A program made the position numbers and the translations under genes. DNA of 64,000 nt from contig OX453285.1 in assembly GCA_949710005.1 (NCBI GenBank), positions 10,112,933-10,176,932 of the forward strand, given 5' to 3'. The notes beneath the pieces were generated by a model that saw nothing but the letters and a program-made list of their open reading frames with translations, was not told the DNA's origin and searched no databases. This DNA comes from Ricordea florida. Its lineage: Eukaryota > Cnidaria > Anthozoa > Corallimorpharia > Ricordeidae. Every line of letters starts with the position of its first letter. The first letter of the stretch is position 1. Shown here piece by piece: positions 24,484 to 37,030 of this stretch.

Positions 24484-25596
24484 GAAGGTAACGTTTCGAA
24501 TTGAGGGTTTTTCATTTTCCAGTGCGTTGCTTATTCAAAATTCCGAAATACCGTTTTTACAATTAGTAGCGTTTAAAGCTCAATGGAATGTTATTTTTCC
24601 GCATAAAATATTGATTTCCCTCTATCCTATTTAACAAAGCCAAATCGAAAAGCACCAAACGTTAAACGAATACAAATGGAGTGAGGGGTAAAGCAAAGCC
24701 ATTTCTCTTTGGTTTAAATTTGCCGCAACAACTGAATGTTCCAAGCGGTGCAGTCGAAAGAACGGATTTCAGTTTCTACAAAGTCTTCAATCCTTGGCTA
24801 AGAAGCTTAAGCAAATTGCTTGAGTTTAGTTGTCATGCAATGTAGCCTTAATTCAAGCAGAAAGCATGTTTCACGCGCACGGACGCGGTGCGAAGCGCAT
24901 AATTGTGACGTTGCAGAAGGGTTATTGGATTTGGGCGCGCGCGACTTTCGACTTAGAGCGACCTAAACGGCTTTTGAAAACCTTTCTATGCATTGCATGT
25001 TAAAACTAAAAATAAGATAACTTGGAGCGATACCTCGTCTTACTTCAATTGTTTGTCTTTGTCGCTGCATTTGTAGAGAAAGCGGACAGTATCCAAAAGT
25101 ACAAATCATTTACTGTCTACATTGAAGCGCTAGCGGGAAACAGTTTAAACCGAAGGCTTCGGTTGACATTTTTATCGGGATGATAATGGTCGTGCTAAGA
25201 AAACATAGGGAAAAAAATTTCCTTAAGCTCTCTCTTCGAATGTTTCTTTAAGAGGTTTGTCGATTTTCAGACGTTTCTGCAAATGCAAAGCTCCTCTAGG
25301 CTTAGGCAGTTGTGCTCGTGTACCAGGGTAACGCATCTTTGTTACCTACCCTGTTTATGGTTTTGATGCGGTGCCGTGTGCACAACATTCATTGGGCTTA
25401 ATATCGTTGCAGGATTCTTGCAAAGATTTGTTTGGAGTAACGAAAGCTGTTTCACGACTCCCAACAAACGAGTAGGCAGTCAGTTGTGTAGTTTCCATCT
25501 TTTTGCCAAAAATATTGGTCAAGAAGGAAGACAAGACTTTTCGAGAAATGAGGCTTGACGCGGAGAGCGAAAATTGAGGAAACGGCAGAAAATGTA

Positions 25597-25716
25597 AAGC
25601 CTACAACACGAGGTATTCCCAGGCAGTCACCCAGCCTGGTACTAAGCCCGCTCTACGGGTCTTTACTGCGGTGATTGGACGAGAACCGGTATATCTCCCG
25701 TGATATGGTCGTAGAC
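25597..25716 (-). rRNA. 5S: 5S ribosomal RNA, copy 18 (L unit)
   Basis: Carries A22G, G41A and C53A. The gene and proximal spacer are of the S-unit lineage of copies 13 and 17, yet the unit carries the L block, so an exchange between unit types is likely. Confidence 0.96.
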
Positions 25717-26234
25717 GAAGGTAACGTTTCGAATTGAGGGTTTTTCATTTTCCAGTGCGTTGCTTATTCAAAATTCCGAAATACCGTTTTTACAATTAGT
25801 AGCGTTTAAAGCTCAATGGAATGTTATTTTTCCGCATAAAATATTGATTTCCCTCTATCCTATTTAACAAAGCCAAATCGAAAAGCACCAAACCTTAAAC
25901 GAATACAAATGGAGTGAGGGGTAAAGCAAAGCCATTTCTCTTTGGTTTAAATTTGCCGCAACAACTGAATGTTCCAAGCGGTGCAGTCGAAAGAACGGAT
26001 TTCAGTTTCTACAAAGTCTTCAATCCTTGGCTAAGAAGCTTAAGCAAATTGCTTGAGTTTAGTTGTCATGCAATGTAGCCTTAATTCAAGCAGAAAGCAT
26101 GTTTCACGCGCACGGACGCGGTGCGAAGCGCATAATTGTGACGTTGCAGAAGGGTTATTGGATTTGGGCGCGCGCGACTGTCGACTTAGAGCGACCTAAA
26201 CGGCTTTTGAAAACCTTTCTATGCATTGCATGTT

Positions 26235-26726
26235 TAAAATAAAAACTAGTCATAGTTGTCACTAAATCTGCCCTCGACTTTGTAAAAACTGAATAAAGAC
26301 TGCATGTGGTTGTCCATGTATTTGTTATGAACCTTTGAAATGTAGTTTTAGTGTGAGAGTTTGCGAGTGCAAATTCCTTGTTGTGTTTGTGTTTTGTCAA
26401 TTATCACACTTTGTTTCTTGGGTTAATGGAAATCCTCATACATATCGTGTTTAGGATGGGTTTACATTATAGCTTGGAATGAAATAAGAAAGCTTGGAAT
26501 GAAATCGTGACGACTCGTTGCCAAACTTGCCAAACCCAGTTTGCGCGGTTGCTGAGCCAGGCGCACATGCTAAAAGTTAACCGGGACCACCGTGCGCGCC
26601 TATTTTCGTCAAATCGAGAAAATTTTCGCATACTAACACTACGACCATACGATACTTCTTATTTACGCGGGGAACATTAGGGTGCCTCCTCGGGTTCCGG
26701 CCTCTGGGCCGGAACCCTGCGGGGGC
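26235..26726. repeat. L-specific spacer block, unit 18
   Basis: A lone L unit between S units. Intact hairpin at 26692-26717. Confidence 0.85.
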
Positions 26727-27313
26727 AATAAGATAACTTGGAGCGATACCTCGTCTTACTTCAATTGTTTGTCTTTGTCGCTGCATTTGTAGAGAAAGCG
26801 GACAGTATCCAAAAGTACAAATCATTTACTGTCTACATTGAAGCGCTAGCGGGAAACAGTTTAAACCGAAGGCTTCGGTTGACATTTTTATCGGGATGAT
26901 AATGGTCGTGCTAAGAAAACATAGCGAAAAAAATTTCCTTAAGCTCTCTCTTCGAATGTTTCTTTAAGAAGTTTGTCGATTTTCAGACGTTTCTGCAAAT
27001 GCAAAGCTCCTCTAGGCTTAGGCAGTTGTGCTCGTGTACCAAGGCTAACGCATCTTTGTTACCTACCCTGTTTATGGTTTTGATGCGGTGCCGTGTGCAC
27101 AACATTCATTGGGCTTAATATCGTTGCAGGATTCTTGCAAAGATTTGTTTGGAGTAACGAAAGCTGTTTCACGACTCCCAACAAACGAGTAGGCAGTCAG
27201 TTGTGTAGTTTCCATCTTTTTGCCAAAAATATTGGTCAAGAAGGAAGACAAGACTTTTCGAGAAATGAGGCTTGACGCGGACAGCGAAAATTGAGGAAAC
27301 GGCAGAAAATGTA

Positions 27314-27433
27314 AAGCCTACAACACGAGGTATTCCCAGGCAGTCACCCAGCCTGGTACTAAGCCCGCTCTACGGGTCTTGACTGCGGTGATCGGACGAG
27401 AACCGGTATATCTCCCGTGATATGGTCGTAGAC
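27314..27433 (-). rRNA. 5S: 5S ribosomal RNA, copy 19 (S unit)
   Basis: Carries only A22G. Its spacer shares the rare AAATAAAGTG and CTTTAAACG variants of copies 10-12. The flank next to the RNA start reads GACCAAGG. Confidence 0.97.
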
Positions 27434-28548
27434 CAAGGTAACGTTTGCAATTGAGGGTTTTTCATTTTACAGTGCGTTGCTTATTCAAAATTCCGAAATA
27501 CCGTTTTTACAATTAGTAGCGTTTAAAGCTCAATGCAATGTTATTTTTCCGCATAAAATATTGATTTCCCTCTATCCTATTTAACAAAGCCAAATCGAAA
27601 AGCACCAAACTTTAAACGAATATACAAATAAAGTGAGGGGTAAGGCAAAGCCATTTCTCTTTGGTTTAAATTTGCCGCAACAACTGAATGTTCCAAGCAA
27701 TGCAGTCGAAAGAACGGATTTCAGTTTCTACAAAGTCTTCAATCCTTGGCTAAGAAGTTTAAGCAAATTGCTTGAGTTTAGTTGTCATGCAATGTAGCCT
27801 TAATTCAAGCAGAAAGCATGTTTCACGCGCACGGACGCGGTGCGAAGCGCATAATTGTGACGTTGCAGAAGGGTTATTGGATTTGGGCGCGCGCGACTGT
27901 CGACTTAGAGCGACCTAAACGGCTTTTGAAAACCTTTCTATGCATTGCATGTTAAAACTAAAAATAAGATAACTTGGAGCGATACCTCGTCTTACTTCAA
28001 TTGTTTGTCTTTGTCGCTGCATTTGTAGAGAAAGCGGACAGTATCCAAAAGTACAAATCATTTACTGTCTACATTGAAGCGCTAGCGGGAAACAGTTTAA
28101 ACCGAAGGCTTCGGTTGACATTTTTATCGGGATGATAATAGTCGTGCTAAGAAAACATAGGGAAAAAAATTTCCTTAAGCTCTCTCTTCGAATGTTTCTT
28201 TAAGAGGTTTGTCGATTTTCAGACGTTTCTGCAAATGCAAAGCTCCTCTAGGCTTAGGCAGTTGTGCTCGTGTACCAGGGTAACGCATCTTTGTTACCTA
28301 CCCTGTTTATGGTTTTGATGCGGTGCCGTGTGCACAACATTCATTGGGCTTAATATCGTTGCAGGATTCTTGCAAAGATTTGTTTGGAGTAACGAAAGCT
28401 GTTTCACGACTCCCAACAAACGAGTAGGCAGTCAGTTGTGTAGTTTCCATCTTTTTGCCAAAAATATTGGTCAAGAAGGAAGACAAGACTTTTCGAGAAA
28501 TGAGGCTTGACGCGGAGAGCGAAAATTGAGGAAACGGCAGAAAATGTA

Positions 28549-28668
28549 AAGCCTACAACACGAGGTATTCCCAGGCAGTCACCCAGCCTGGTACTAAGCC
28601 CGCTCTACGGGTCTTTACTGCGGTGATTTGACGAGAACCGGTATATCTCCCGTGATATGGTCGTAGAC
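28549..28668 (-). rRNA. 5S: 5S ribosomal RNA, copy 20 (S unit)
   Basis: Carries A22G, C40A, G41A and C53A. It belongs to the C53A lineage, with a further loop C change at 40. Confidence 0.95.
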
Positions 28669-29782
28669 GAAGGTAACGTTTCGAATTGAGGGTTTTTCAT
28701 TTTCCAGTGCGTTGCTTATTCAAAATTCCGAAATACCGTTTTTACAATTAGTAGCGTTTAAAGCTCAATGGAATGTTATTTTTCGGCATAAAATATTGAT
28801 TTCCCTCTATCCTATTTAACAAAGCCAAATCGAAAAGCACCAAACGTTAAACGAATACAAATGGAGTGAGGGGTAAAGCAAAGCCATTTCTCTTTGGTTT
28901 AAATTTGCCGCAACAACTGAATGTTCCAAGCGGTGCAGTCGAAAGAACGGATTTCAGTTTCTACAAAGTCTTCAATCCTTGGCTAAGAAGCTTAAGCAAA
29001 TTGCTTGAGTTTAGTTGTCATGCAATGTAGCCTTAATTCAAGCAGAAAGCATGTTTCACGCGCACGGACGCGGTGCGAAGCGCATAATTGTGACGTTGCA
29101 GAAGGGTTATTGGATTTGGGCGCGCGCGACTGTCGACTTAGAGCGACCTAAACGGCTTTTGAAAAGCTTTCTATGCATTGCATGTTAAAACTAAAAATAA
29201 GATAACTTGGAGCGATACCTCGTCTTACTTCAATTGTTTGTCTTTGTCGCTGCATTTGTAGAGAAAGCGGACAGTATCCAAAAGTACAAATCATTTACTG
29301 TCTACATTGAAGCGCTAGCGGGAAACAGTTTAAACCGAAGGCTTCGGTTGACATTTTTATCGGGATGATAATGGTCGTGCTAAGAAAACATAGGGAAAAA
29401 AATTTCCTTAAGCTCTCTCTTCGAATGTTTCTTTAAGAGGTTTGTCGATTTTCAGACGTTTCTGCAAATGCAAAGCTCCTCTAGGCTTAGGCAGTTGTGC
29501 TCGTGTACCAAGGGTAACGCATCTTTGTTACCTACCCTGTTTATGGTTTTGATGCGGTGCCGTGTGCACAACATTCATTGGGCTTAATATCGTTGCAGGA
29601 TTCTTGCAAAGATTTGTTTGGAGTAACGAAAGCTGTTTCACGACTCCCAACAAACGAGTAGGCAGTCAGTTGTGTAGTTTCCATCTTTTTGCCAAAAATA
29701 TTGGTCAAGAAGGAAGACAGGACTTTTCGAGAAATGAGGCTTGACGCGGACAGCGAAAATTGAGGAAACGGCAGAAAATGTA

Positions 29783-29902
29783 AAGCCTACAACACGAGGT
29801 ATTCCCAGGCAGTCACCCAGCCTGGTACTAAGCCCGCTCTACGGGTCTTGACTGCGGTGATGGGACGAGAACCGGTATATTTCTCGTGATATGGTCGTAG
29901 AC
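29783..29902 (-). rRNA. 5S: 5S ribosomal RNA, copy 21 (L unit)
   Basis: Carries G19A (helix II mismatch with C59) and G41C. It is the counterpart of copy 14, which has T at 41. Confidence 0.95.
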
Positions 29903-30420
29903 GAAGGTAACGTTTCGAATTGAGGGTTTTTCATTTTACAGTGCGTTGCTTATTCAAAATTCCGAAATAGCGTTTTTACAATTAGTAGCGTTTAAAGCTC
30001 AATGCAATGTTATTTTTCCGCATAAAATATTGATTTCCCTCTATCCTATTTAACAAAGCCAAATCGAAAAGCACCAAACGTTAAACGAATACAAATGGAG
30101 TGAGGGGTAAGGCAAAGCCATTTCTCTTTGGTTTAAATTTGCCGCAACAACTGAATGTTCCAAGCGGTGCAGTCGAAAGAACGGATTTCAGTTTCTACAA
30201 AGTCTTCAATCCTTGGCTAAGAAGCTTAAGCAAATTGCTTGAGTTTAGTTGTCATGCAATGTAGCCTTAATTCAAGCAGAAAGCATGTTTCACGCGCACG
30301 GACGCGGTGCGAAGCGCATAATTGTGACGTTGCAGAAGGGTTATTGGATTTGGGCGCGTGCGACTGTCGACTTAGAGCGACCTAAACGGCTTTTGAAAAC
30401 CTTTCTATGCATTGCATGTT

Positions 30421-30912
30421 TAAAATAAAAACTAGTCATAGTTGTCACTAAATCTGGCCTCGACTTTGTAAAAACTGAATAAAGACTGCATGTGGTTGTC
30501 CATGTATTTGTTATGAACCTTTGAAATGTAGTTTTAGTGTGAGAGTTTGCGAGTGCAAATTCCTTGTTGTGTTTGTGTTTTGTCAATTATCACACTTTGT
30601 TTCTTGGGTTAATGGAAATCCTCATACATATCGTGTTTAGGATGGGTTTACATTATAGCTTGGAATGAAATAAGAAAGCTTGGAATGAAATCGTGACGAC
30701 TCGTTGCCAAACTTGCCAAACCCAGTTTGCGCGGTTGCTGAGCCAGGCGCACATGCTAAAAGTTAACCGGGACCACCGTGCGCGCCTATTTTCGTCAAAT
30801 CGAGAAAATTTTCGCATACTAACACTACGACCATACGATACTTCTTATTTACGCGGGGAACATTAGGGTGCCTCCTCGGGTTCCGGCCTCTGGGCCGGAA
30901 CCCTGCGGGGGC
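30421..30912. repeat. L-specific spacer block, unit 21
   Basis: Intact hairpin at 30878-30903. It has a private C-to-G change at 30457. Confidence 0.85.
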
Positions 30913-31499
30913 AATAAGATAACTTGGAGCGATACCTCGTCTTACTTCAATTGTTTGTCTTTGTCGCTGCATTTGTAGAGAAAGCGGACAGTATCCAAAA
31001 GTACAAATCAGTTACTGTCTACATTGAAGCGCTAGCGGGAAACAGTTTAAACCGAAGGCTTCGGTTGACATTTTTATCGGGATGATAATGGTCGTGCTAA
31101 GAAAACATAGCGAAAAAAATTTCCTTAAGCTCTCTCTTCGAATGTTTCTTTAAGAAGTTTGTCGATTTTCAGACGTTTCTGCAAATGCAAAGCTCCTCTA
31201 GGCTTAGGCAGTTGTGCTCGTGTACCAAGGGTAACGCATCTTTGTTACCTACCCTGTTTATGGTTTTGATGCGGTGCCGTGTGCACAACATTCATTGGGC
31301 TTAATATCGTTGCAGGATTCTTGCAAAGATTTGTTTGGAGTAACGAAAGCTGTTTCACGACTCCCAACAAACGAGTAGGCAGTCAGTTGTGTAGTTTCAA
31401 TCTCTTTGCCAAAAATATTGGTCAAGAAGGAAGACAAGACTTTTCGAGAAATGAGGCTTGACGCGGAGAGCGAAAATTGAGGAAACGGCAGAAAATGTA

Positions 31500-31619
31500 A
31501 AGCCTACAACACGAGGTATTCCCAGGCAGTCACCCAGCCTGGTACTAAGCCCGCTCTACGGGACTTGACTGCGGTGATTGGACGAGAACCGTCATATTTC
31601 CCGTGATATGGTCGTAGAC
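31500..31619 (-). rRNA. 5S: 5S ribosomal RNA, copy 22 (L unit, divergent)
   Basis: Carries A27G, C28A, G41A and A57T. A27G and C28A alter loop B next to helix III. A57T allows an extra A21-U57 pair at the end of helix II. It is among the most altered copies and could be a fading gene, but the fold survives. Confidence 0.93.
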
Positions 31620-32137
31620 GAAGGTAACGTTTCGAATTGAGGGTTTTTCATTTTCCAGTGCGTTGCTTATTTAAAATTCCGAAATACCGTTTTTACAATT
31701 AGTAGCGTTTAAAGCTCAATGGAATGTTATTTTTCCGCATAAAATATTGATTTCCCTCTATCCTATTTAACAAAGCCAAATCGAAAAGCACCAAACGTTA
31801 AACGAATACAAATGGAGTGAGGGGTAAAGCAAAGCCATTTCTCTTTGGTTTAAATTTGCCGCAACAACTGAATGTTCCAAGCGGTGCAGTCGAAAGAACG
31901 GATTTCAGTTTCTACAAAGTCTTCAATCCTTGACTAAGAAGTTTAAGCAAATTGCTTGACTTTAGTTGTCATGCAATGTAGCCTTAATTCAAGCAGAAGG
32001 CATGTTTCACGCGCACGGACGCGGTGCGAAGCGCATAATTGTGACGTTGCAGAAGGGTTATTGGATTTGGGCGCGCGCGACTGTCGACTTAGAGCGACCT
32101 AAACGGCTTTTGAAAACCTTTCTATGCATTGCATGTT

Positions 32138-32617
32138 TAAAATAAAAACTAGTCATAGTTGTCACTAAATCTGCCCTCGACTTTGTAAAAACTGAATAAA
32201 GACTGCATGTGGTTGTCCATGTATTTGTTATGAACCTTTGAAATGTAGTTTTAGTGTGAGAGTTTGCGAGTGCAAATTCCTTGTTGTGTTTGTGTTTTGT
32301 CAATTATCACACTTTGTTTCTTGGGTTAATGGAAATCCTCATACATATCGTGTTTAGGATGGGTTTACATTATAGCTTGGAATGAAATAAGAAAGCTTGG
32401 AATGAAATCGTGACGACTCGTTGCCAAACTTGCCAAACCCAGTTTGCGCGGTTGCTGAGCCAGGCGCACATGCTAAAAGTTAACCGGGACCACCGTGCGC
32501 GCCTATTTTCGTCAAATCGAGAAAATTTTCGCATACTAACACTACGACCATACGATACTTCTTATTTACGCGGGGAACATTAGGGTGCCTCCTCGGGTTA
32601 TTGCCCCCTGCGGGGGC
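32138..32617. repeat. L-specific spacer block, unit 22 (12 bp shorter)
   Basis: The only L block of altered length, 480 bp. The usual 26 bp from TTCCGG to CCCTGC are replaced by 14 bp reading TTATTGCCCCCTGC. Confidence 0.87.
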
Positions 32618-32622
32618 AATAA
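32598..32622. repeat. replacement hairpin unique to unit 22
   Basis: The arms TTATTGCCCCC (32598-32608) and GGGGGCAATAA (32612-32622) pair perfectly over 11 bp around the loop TGC. The right arm is the ordinary block edge. The left arm is its exact inverted copy and replaces the usual hairpin. Confidence 0.92.
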
Positions 32623-33204
32623 GATAACTTGGAGCGATACCTCGTCTTACTTCAATTGTTTGTCTTTGTCGCTGCATTTGTAGAGAAAGCGGACAGTACC
32701 CAAAAGTACAAATCATTTACTGTCTACATTGAAGCGCTAGCGGGAAACAGTTTAAACCGAAGGCTTCGGTTGACGTTTTTATCGGGATGATAATGGTCGT
32801 GCTAAGAAAACATAGCGAAAAAAATTTCCTTAAGCTCTCTCTTCGAATGTTTCTTTAAGAGGTTTGTCGATTTTCAGACGTTTCTGCAAATGCAAAGCTC
32901 CTCTAGGCTTAGGCAGTTGTGCTCGTGTACCAAGGGTAACGCATCTTTGTTACCTACCCTGTTTATGGTTTTGATGCGGTGCCGTGTGCACAACATTCAT
33001 TGGGCTTAATATCGTTGCAGGATTCTTGCAAAGATTTGTTTGGAGTAACGAAAGCTGTTTCACGACTCCCAACAAACGAGTAGGCAGTCAGTTGTGTAGT
33101 TTCCATCTTTTTGCCAAAAATTTTGGTCAAGAAGGAAGACAGGACTTTTCGAGAAATGAGGCTTGACGCGGACAGCGAAAATTGAGGAAACGGCAGAAAA
33201 TGTA

Positions 33205-33324
33205 AATCCTACAACACGACGTATTCCCAGGCAGTCACCCAGCCTGGTACTAAGCCCGCTCTACGGGTCTTGACTGCGGTGATCGGACGAGAACCGGTAT
33301 ATCTCCCGTGATATGGTCGTAGAC
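33205..33324 (-). rRNA. 5S: 5S ribosomal RNA, copy 23 (S unit, possible pseudogene)
   Basis: Carries A22G, C105G and C118A. C118A removes the terminal G1-C118 pair. C105G removes C105-G70 in helix V and lies just past box C. Two pair-breaking changes at the 3' end in an otherwise invariant region make this a likely degenerate copy. Confidence 0.9.
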
Positions 33325-34440
33325 CAAGGTAACGTTTGGAATTGAGGGTTTTTCATTTTACAGTGCGTTGCTTATTCAAAATTCCGAAATATCGTTTTTA
33401 CAATTAGTAGCGTTTAAAGCTCAATCGAATGTTATTTTTCCGCATAAAATATTGATTTCCCTCTATCCTATTTAACAAAGCCAAATCGAAAAGCACCAAA
33501 CTTTAAACGAATATACAAATGGAGTGAGGGGTAAGGCAAAGCCATTTCTCTTTGGTTTAAATTTGCCGCAACAACTGAATGTTCCAAGCAATGCAGTCGA
33601 AAGAACGGATTTCAGTTTCTACAAAGTCTTCAATCCTTGGCTAAGAAGCTTAAGCAAATTGCTTGAGTTTAGTTGTCATGCAATGTAGCCTTAATTCAAG
33701 CAGAAAGCATGTTTCACGCGCACGGACGCGGTGCGAAGCGCATAATTGTGACGTTGCAGAACGGTTATTGGATTTGGGCGCGCGCGACTGTCGACTTAGA
33801 GCGACCTAAACGGCTTTTGAAAACCTTTCTATGCATTGCATGTTAAAACTAAAAATAAGATAACTTGGAGCGATACCTCGTCTTACTTCAATTGTTTGTC
33901 TTTGTCGCTGCATTTGTAGAGAAAGCGTACAGTATCCAAAAGTACAAATCATTTACTGTCTACATTGAAGCGCTAGCGGGAAACAGTTTAAACCGAAGGC
34001 TTCGGTTGACATTTTTATCGGGATGATAATAGTCGTGCTAAGAAAACATAGGGAAAAAAATTTCCTTAAGCTCTCTCTTCGAATGTTTCTTTAAGAGGTT
34101 TGTCGATTTTCAGACGTTTCTGCAAATGCAAAGCTCCTCTAGGCTTAGGCAGTTGTGCTCGTGTACCAAGGGTAACGCATCTTTGTTACCTACCCTGTTT
34201 ATGGTTTTGATGCGGTGCCGTGTGCACAACATTCATTGGGCTTAATATCGTTGCAGGATTCTTGCAAAGATTTGTTTGGAGTAACGAAAGCTGTTTCACG
34301 ACTCCCAACAAACGAGTAGGCAGTCAGTTGTGTAGTTTCCATCTTTTTGCCAAAAATATTGGTCAAGAAGGAAGACAAGACTTTTCGAGAAATGAGGCTT
34401 GACGCGGAGAGCGAAAATTGAGGAAACGGCAGAAAATGTA

Positions 34441-34560
34441 AAGCCTACAACACGAGGTATTCCCAGGCAGTCACCCAGCCTGGTACTAAGCCCGCTCTAC
34501 GGGTCTTGACTGCGGTGATTGGACGAGAACCGGTATATCTCCCGTGATATGCTCGTAGAC
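34441..34560 (-). rRNA. 5S: 5S ribosomal RNA, copy 24 (S unit)
   Basis: Carries C9G, A22G and G41A. It starts a run of five copies with the same gene sequence. C9G replaces the C9-G110 pair with G·G. Confidence 0.96.
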
Positions 34561-35676
34561 GAAGGTAACGTTTCGAATTGAGGGTTTTTCATTTTCCAGT
34601 GCGTTGCTTATTCAAAATTCCGAAATACCGTTTTTACAATTAGTAGCGTTTAAAGCTCAATGGAATGTTATTTTTCCGCATAAAATATTGATTTCCCTCT
34701 ATCCTATTTAACAAAGCCAAATCGAAAAGCACCAAACCTTAAACGAATATACAAATGGAGTGAGGGGTAAGGCAAAGCCATTTCTCTTTGGTTTAAATTT
34801 GCCGCAACAACTGAATGTTCCAAGCAATGCAGTCGAAAGAACGGATTTAGGTTTCTACAAAGTCTTCAATCCTTGGCTAAGAAGCTTAAGCAAATTGCTT
34901 GAGTTTAGTTGTCATGCAATGTAGCCTTAATTCAAGCAGAAAGCATGTTTCACGCGCACGGACGCGGTGCGAAGCGCATAATTGTGACGTTGCAGAAGGG
35001 TTATTGGATTTGGGCGCGCGCGACTGTCGACTTAGAGCGACCTAAACGGCTTTTGAAAACCTTTCTATGCATTGCATGTTAAAACTAAAAATAAGATAAC
35101 TTGGAGCGATACCTCGTCTTACTTCAATTGTTTGTCTTTGTCGCTGCATTTGTAGAGAAAGCGGACAGTATCCAAAAGTACAAATCATTTACTGTCTACA
35201 TTGAAGCGCTAGCGGGAAACAGTTTAAACCGAAGGCTTCGGTTGACATTTTTATCGGGATGATAATAGTCGTGCTAAGAAAACATAGGGAAAAAAATTTC
35301 CTTAAGCTCTCTCTTCGAATGTTTCTTTAAGAGGTTTGTCGATTTTCAGACGTTTCTGCAAATGCAAAGCTCCTCTAGGCTTAGGCAGTTGTGCTCGTGT
35401 ACCAAGGGTAACGCATCTTTGTTACCTACCCTGTTTATGGTTTTGATGCGGTGCCGTGTGCACAACATTCATTGGGCTTAATATCGTTGCAGGATTCTTG
35501 CAAAGATTTGTTTGGAGTAACGAAAGCTGTTTCACGACTCCCAACAAACGAGTAGGCAGTCAGTTGTGTAGTTTCCATCTTTTTGCCAAAAATATTGGTC
35601 AAGAAGGAAGACAAGACTTTTCGAGAAATGAGGCTTGACGCGGACAGCGAAAATTGAGGAAACGGCAGAAAATGTA

Positions 35677-35796
35677 AAGCCTACAACACGAGGTATTCCC
35701 AGGCAGTCACCCAGCCTGGTACTAAGCCCGCTCTACGGGTCTTGACTGCGGTGATTGGACGAGAACCGGTATATCTCCCGTGATATGCTCGTAGAC
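35677..35796 (-). rRNA. 5S: 5S ribosomal RNA, copy 25 (S unit)
   Basis: Gene identical to copy 24 (C9G, A22G, G41A). The spacer is of the ATTTTACAG and GTTAAACG type. Confidence 0.96.
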
Positions 35797-36910
35797 GAAG
35801 GTAACGTTTCGAATTGAGGGTTTTTCATTTTACAGTGCGTTGCTTATTCAAAATTCCGAAATACCGTTTTTACAATTAGTAGCGTTTAAAGCTCAATGGA
35901 ATGTTATTTTTCCGCATAAAATATTGATTTCCCTCTATCCTATTTAACAAAGCCAAATCGAAAAGCACCAAACGTTAAACGAATACAAATGGAGTGAGGG
36001 GTAAAGCAAAGCCATTTCTCTTTGGTTTAAATTTGCCGCAACAACTGAATGTTCCAAGCGGTGCAGTCGAAAGAACGGATTTCAGTTTCTACAAAGTCTT
36101 CAATCCTTGGCTAAGAAGCTTAAGCAAATTGCTTGAGTTTAGTTGTCATGCAATGTAGCCTTAATTCAAGCAGAAAGCATGTTTCACGCGCACGGACGCG
36201 GTGCGAAGCGCATAATTGTGACGTTGCAGAAGGGTTATTGGATTTGGGCGCGCGCGACTGTCGACTTAGAGCGACCTAAACGGCTTTTGAAAACCTTTCT
36301 ATGCATTGCATGTTAAAACTAAAAATAAGATAACTTGGAGCGATACCTCGTCTTACTTCAATTGTTTGTCTTTGTCGCTGCATTTGTAGAGAAAGCGGAC
36401 AGTATCCAAAAGTACAAATCATTTACTGTCTACATTGAAGCGCTAGCGGGAAACAGTTTAAACCGAAGGCTTCGGTTGACATTTTTATCGGGATGATAAT
36501 AGTCGTGCTAAGAAAACATAGGGAAAAAAATTTCCTTAAGCTCTCTCTTCGAATGTTTCTTTAAGAGGTTTGTCGATTTTCAGACGTTTCTGCAAATGCA
36601 AAGCTCCTCTAGGCTTAGGCAGTTGTGCTCGTGTACCAAGGGTAACGCATCTTTGTTACCTACCCTGTTTATGGTTTTGATGCGGTGCCGTGTGCACAAC
36701 ATTCATTGGGCTTAATATCGTTGCAGGATTCTTGCAAAGATTTGTTTGGAGTAACGAAAGCTGTTTCACGACTCCCAACAAACGAGTAGGCAGTCAGTTG
36801 TGTAGTTTCCATCTTTTTGCCAAAAATATTGGTCAAGAAGGAAGACAAGACTTTTCGAGAAATGAGGCTTGACGCGGAGAGCGAAAATTGAGGAAACGGC
36901 AGAAAATGTA

Positions 36911-37030
36911 AAGCCTACAACACGAGGTATTCCCAGGCAGTCACCCAGCCTGGTACTAAGCCCGCTCTACGGGTCTTGACTGCGGTGATTGGACGAGAAC
37001 CGGTATATCTCCCGTGATATGCTCGTAGAC
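36911..37030 (-). rRNA. 5S: 5S ribosomal RNA, copy 26 (S unit)
   Basis: Gene and spacer are nearly identical to copy 25, which points to a recent duplication. Confidence 0.96.
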
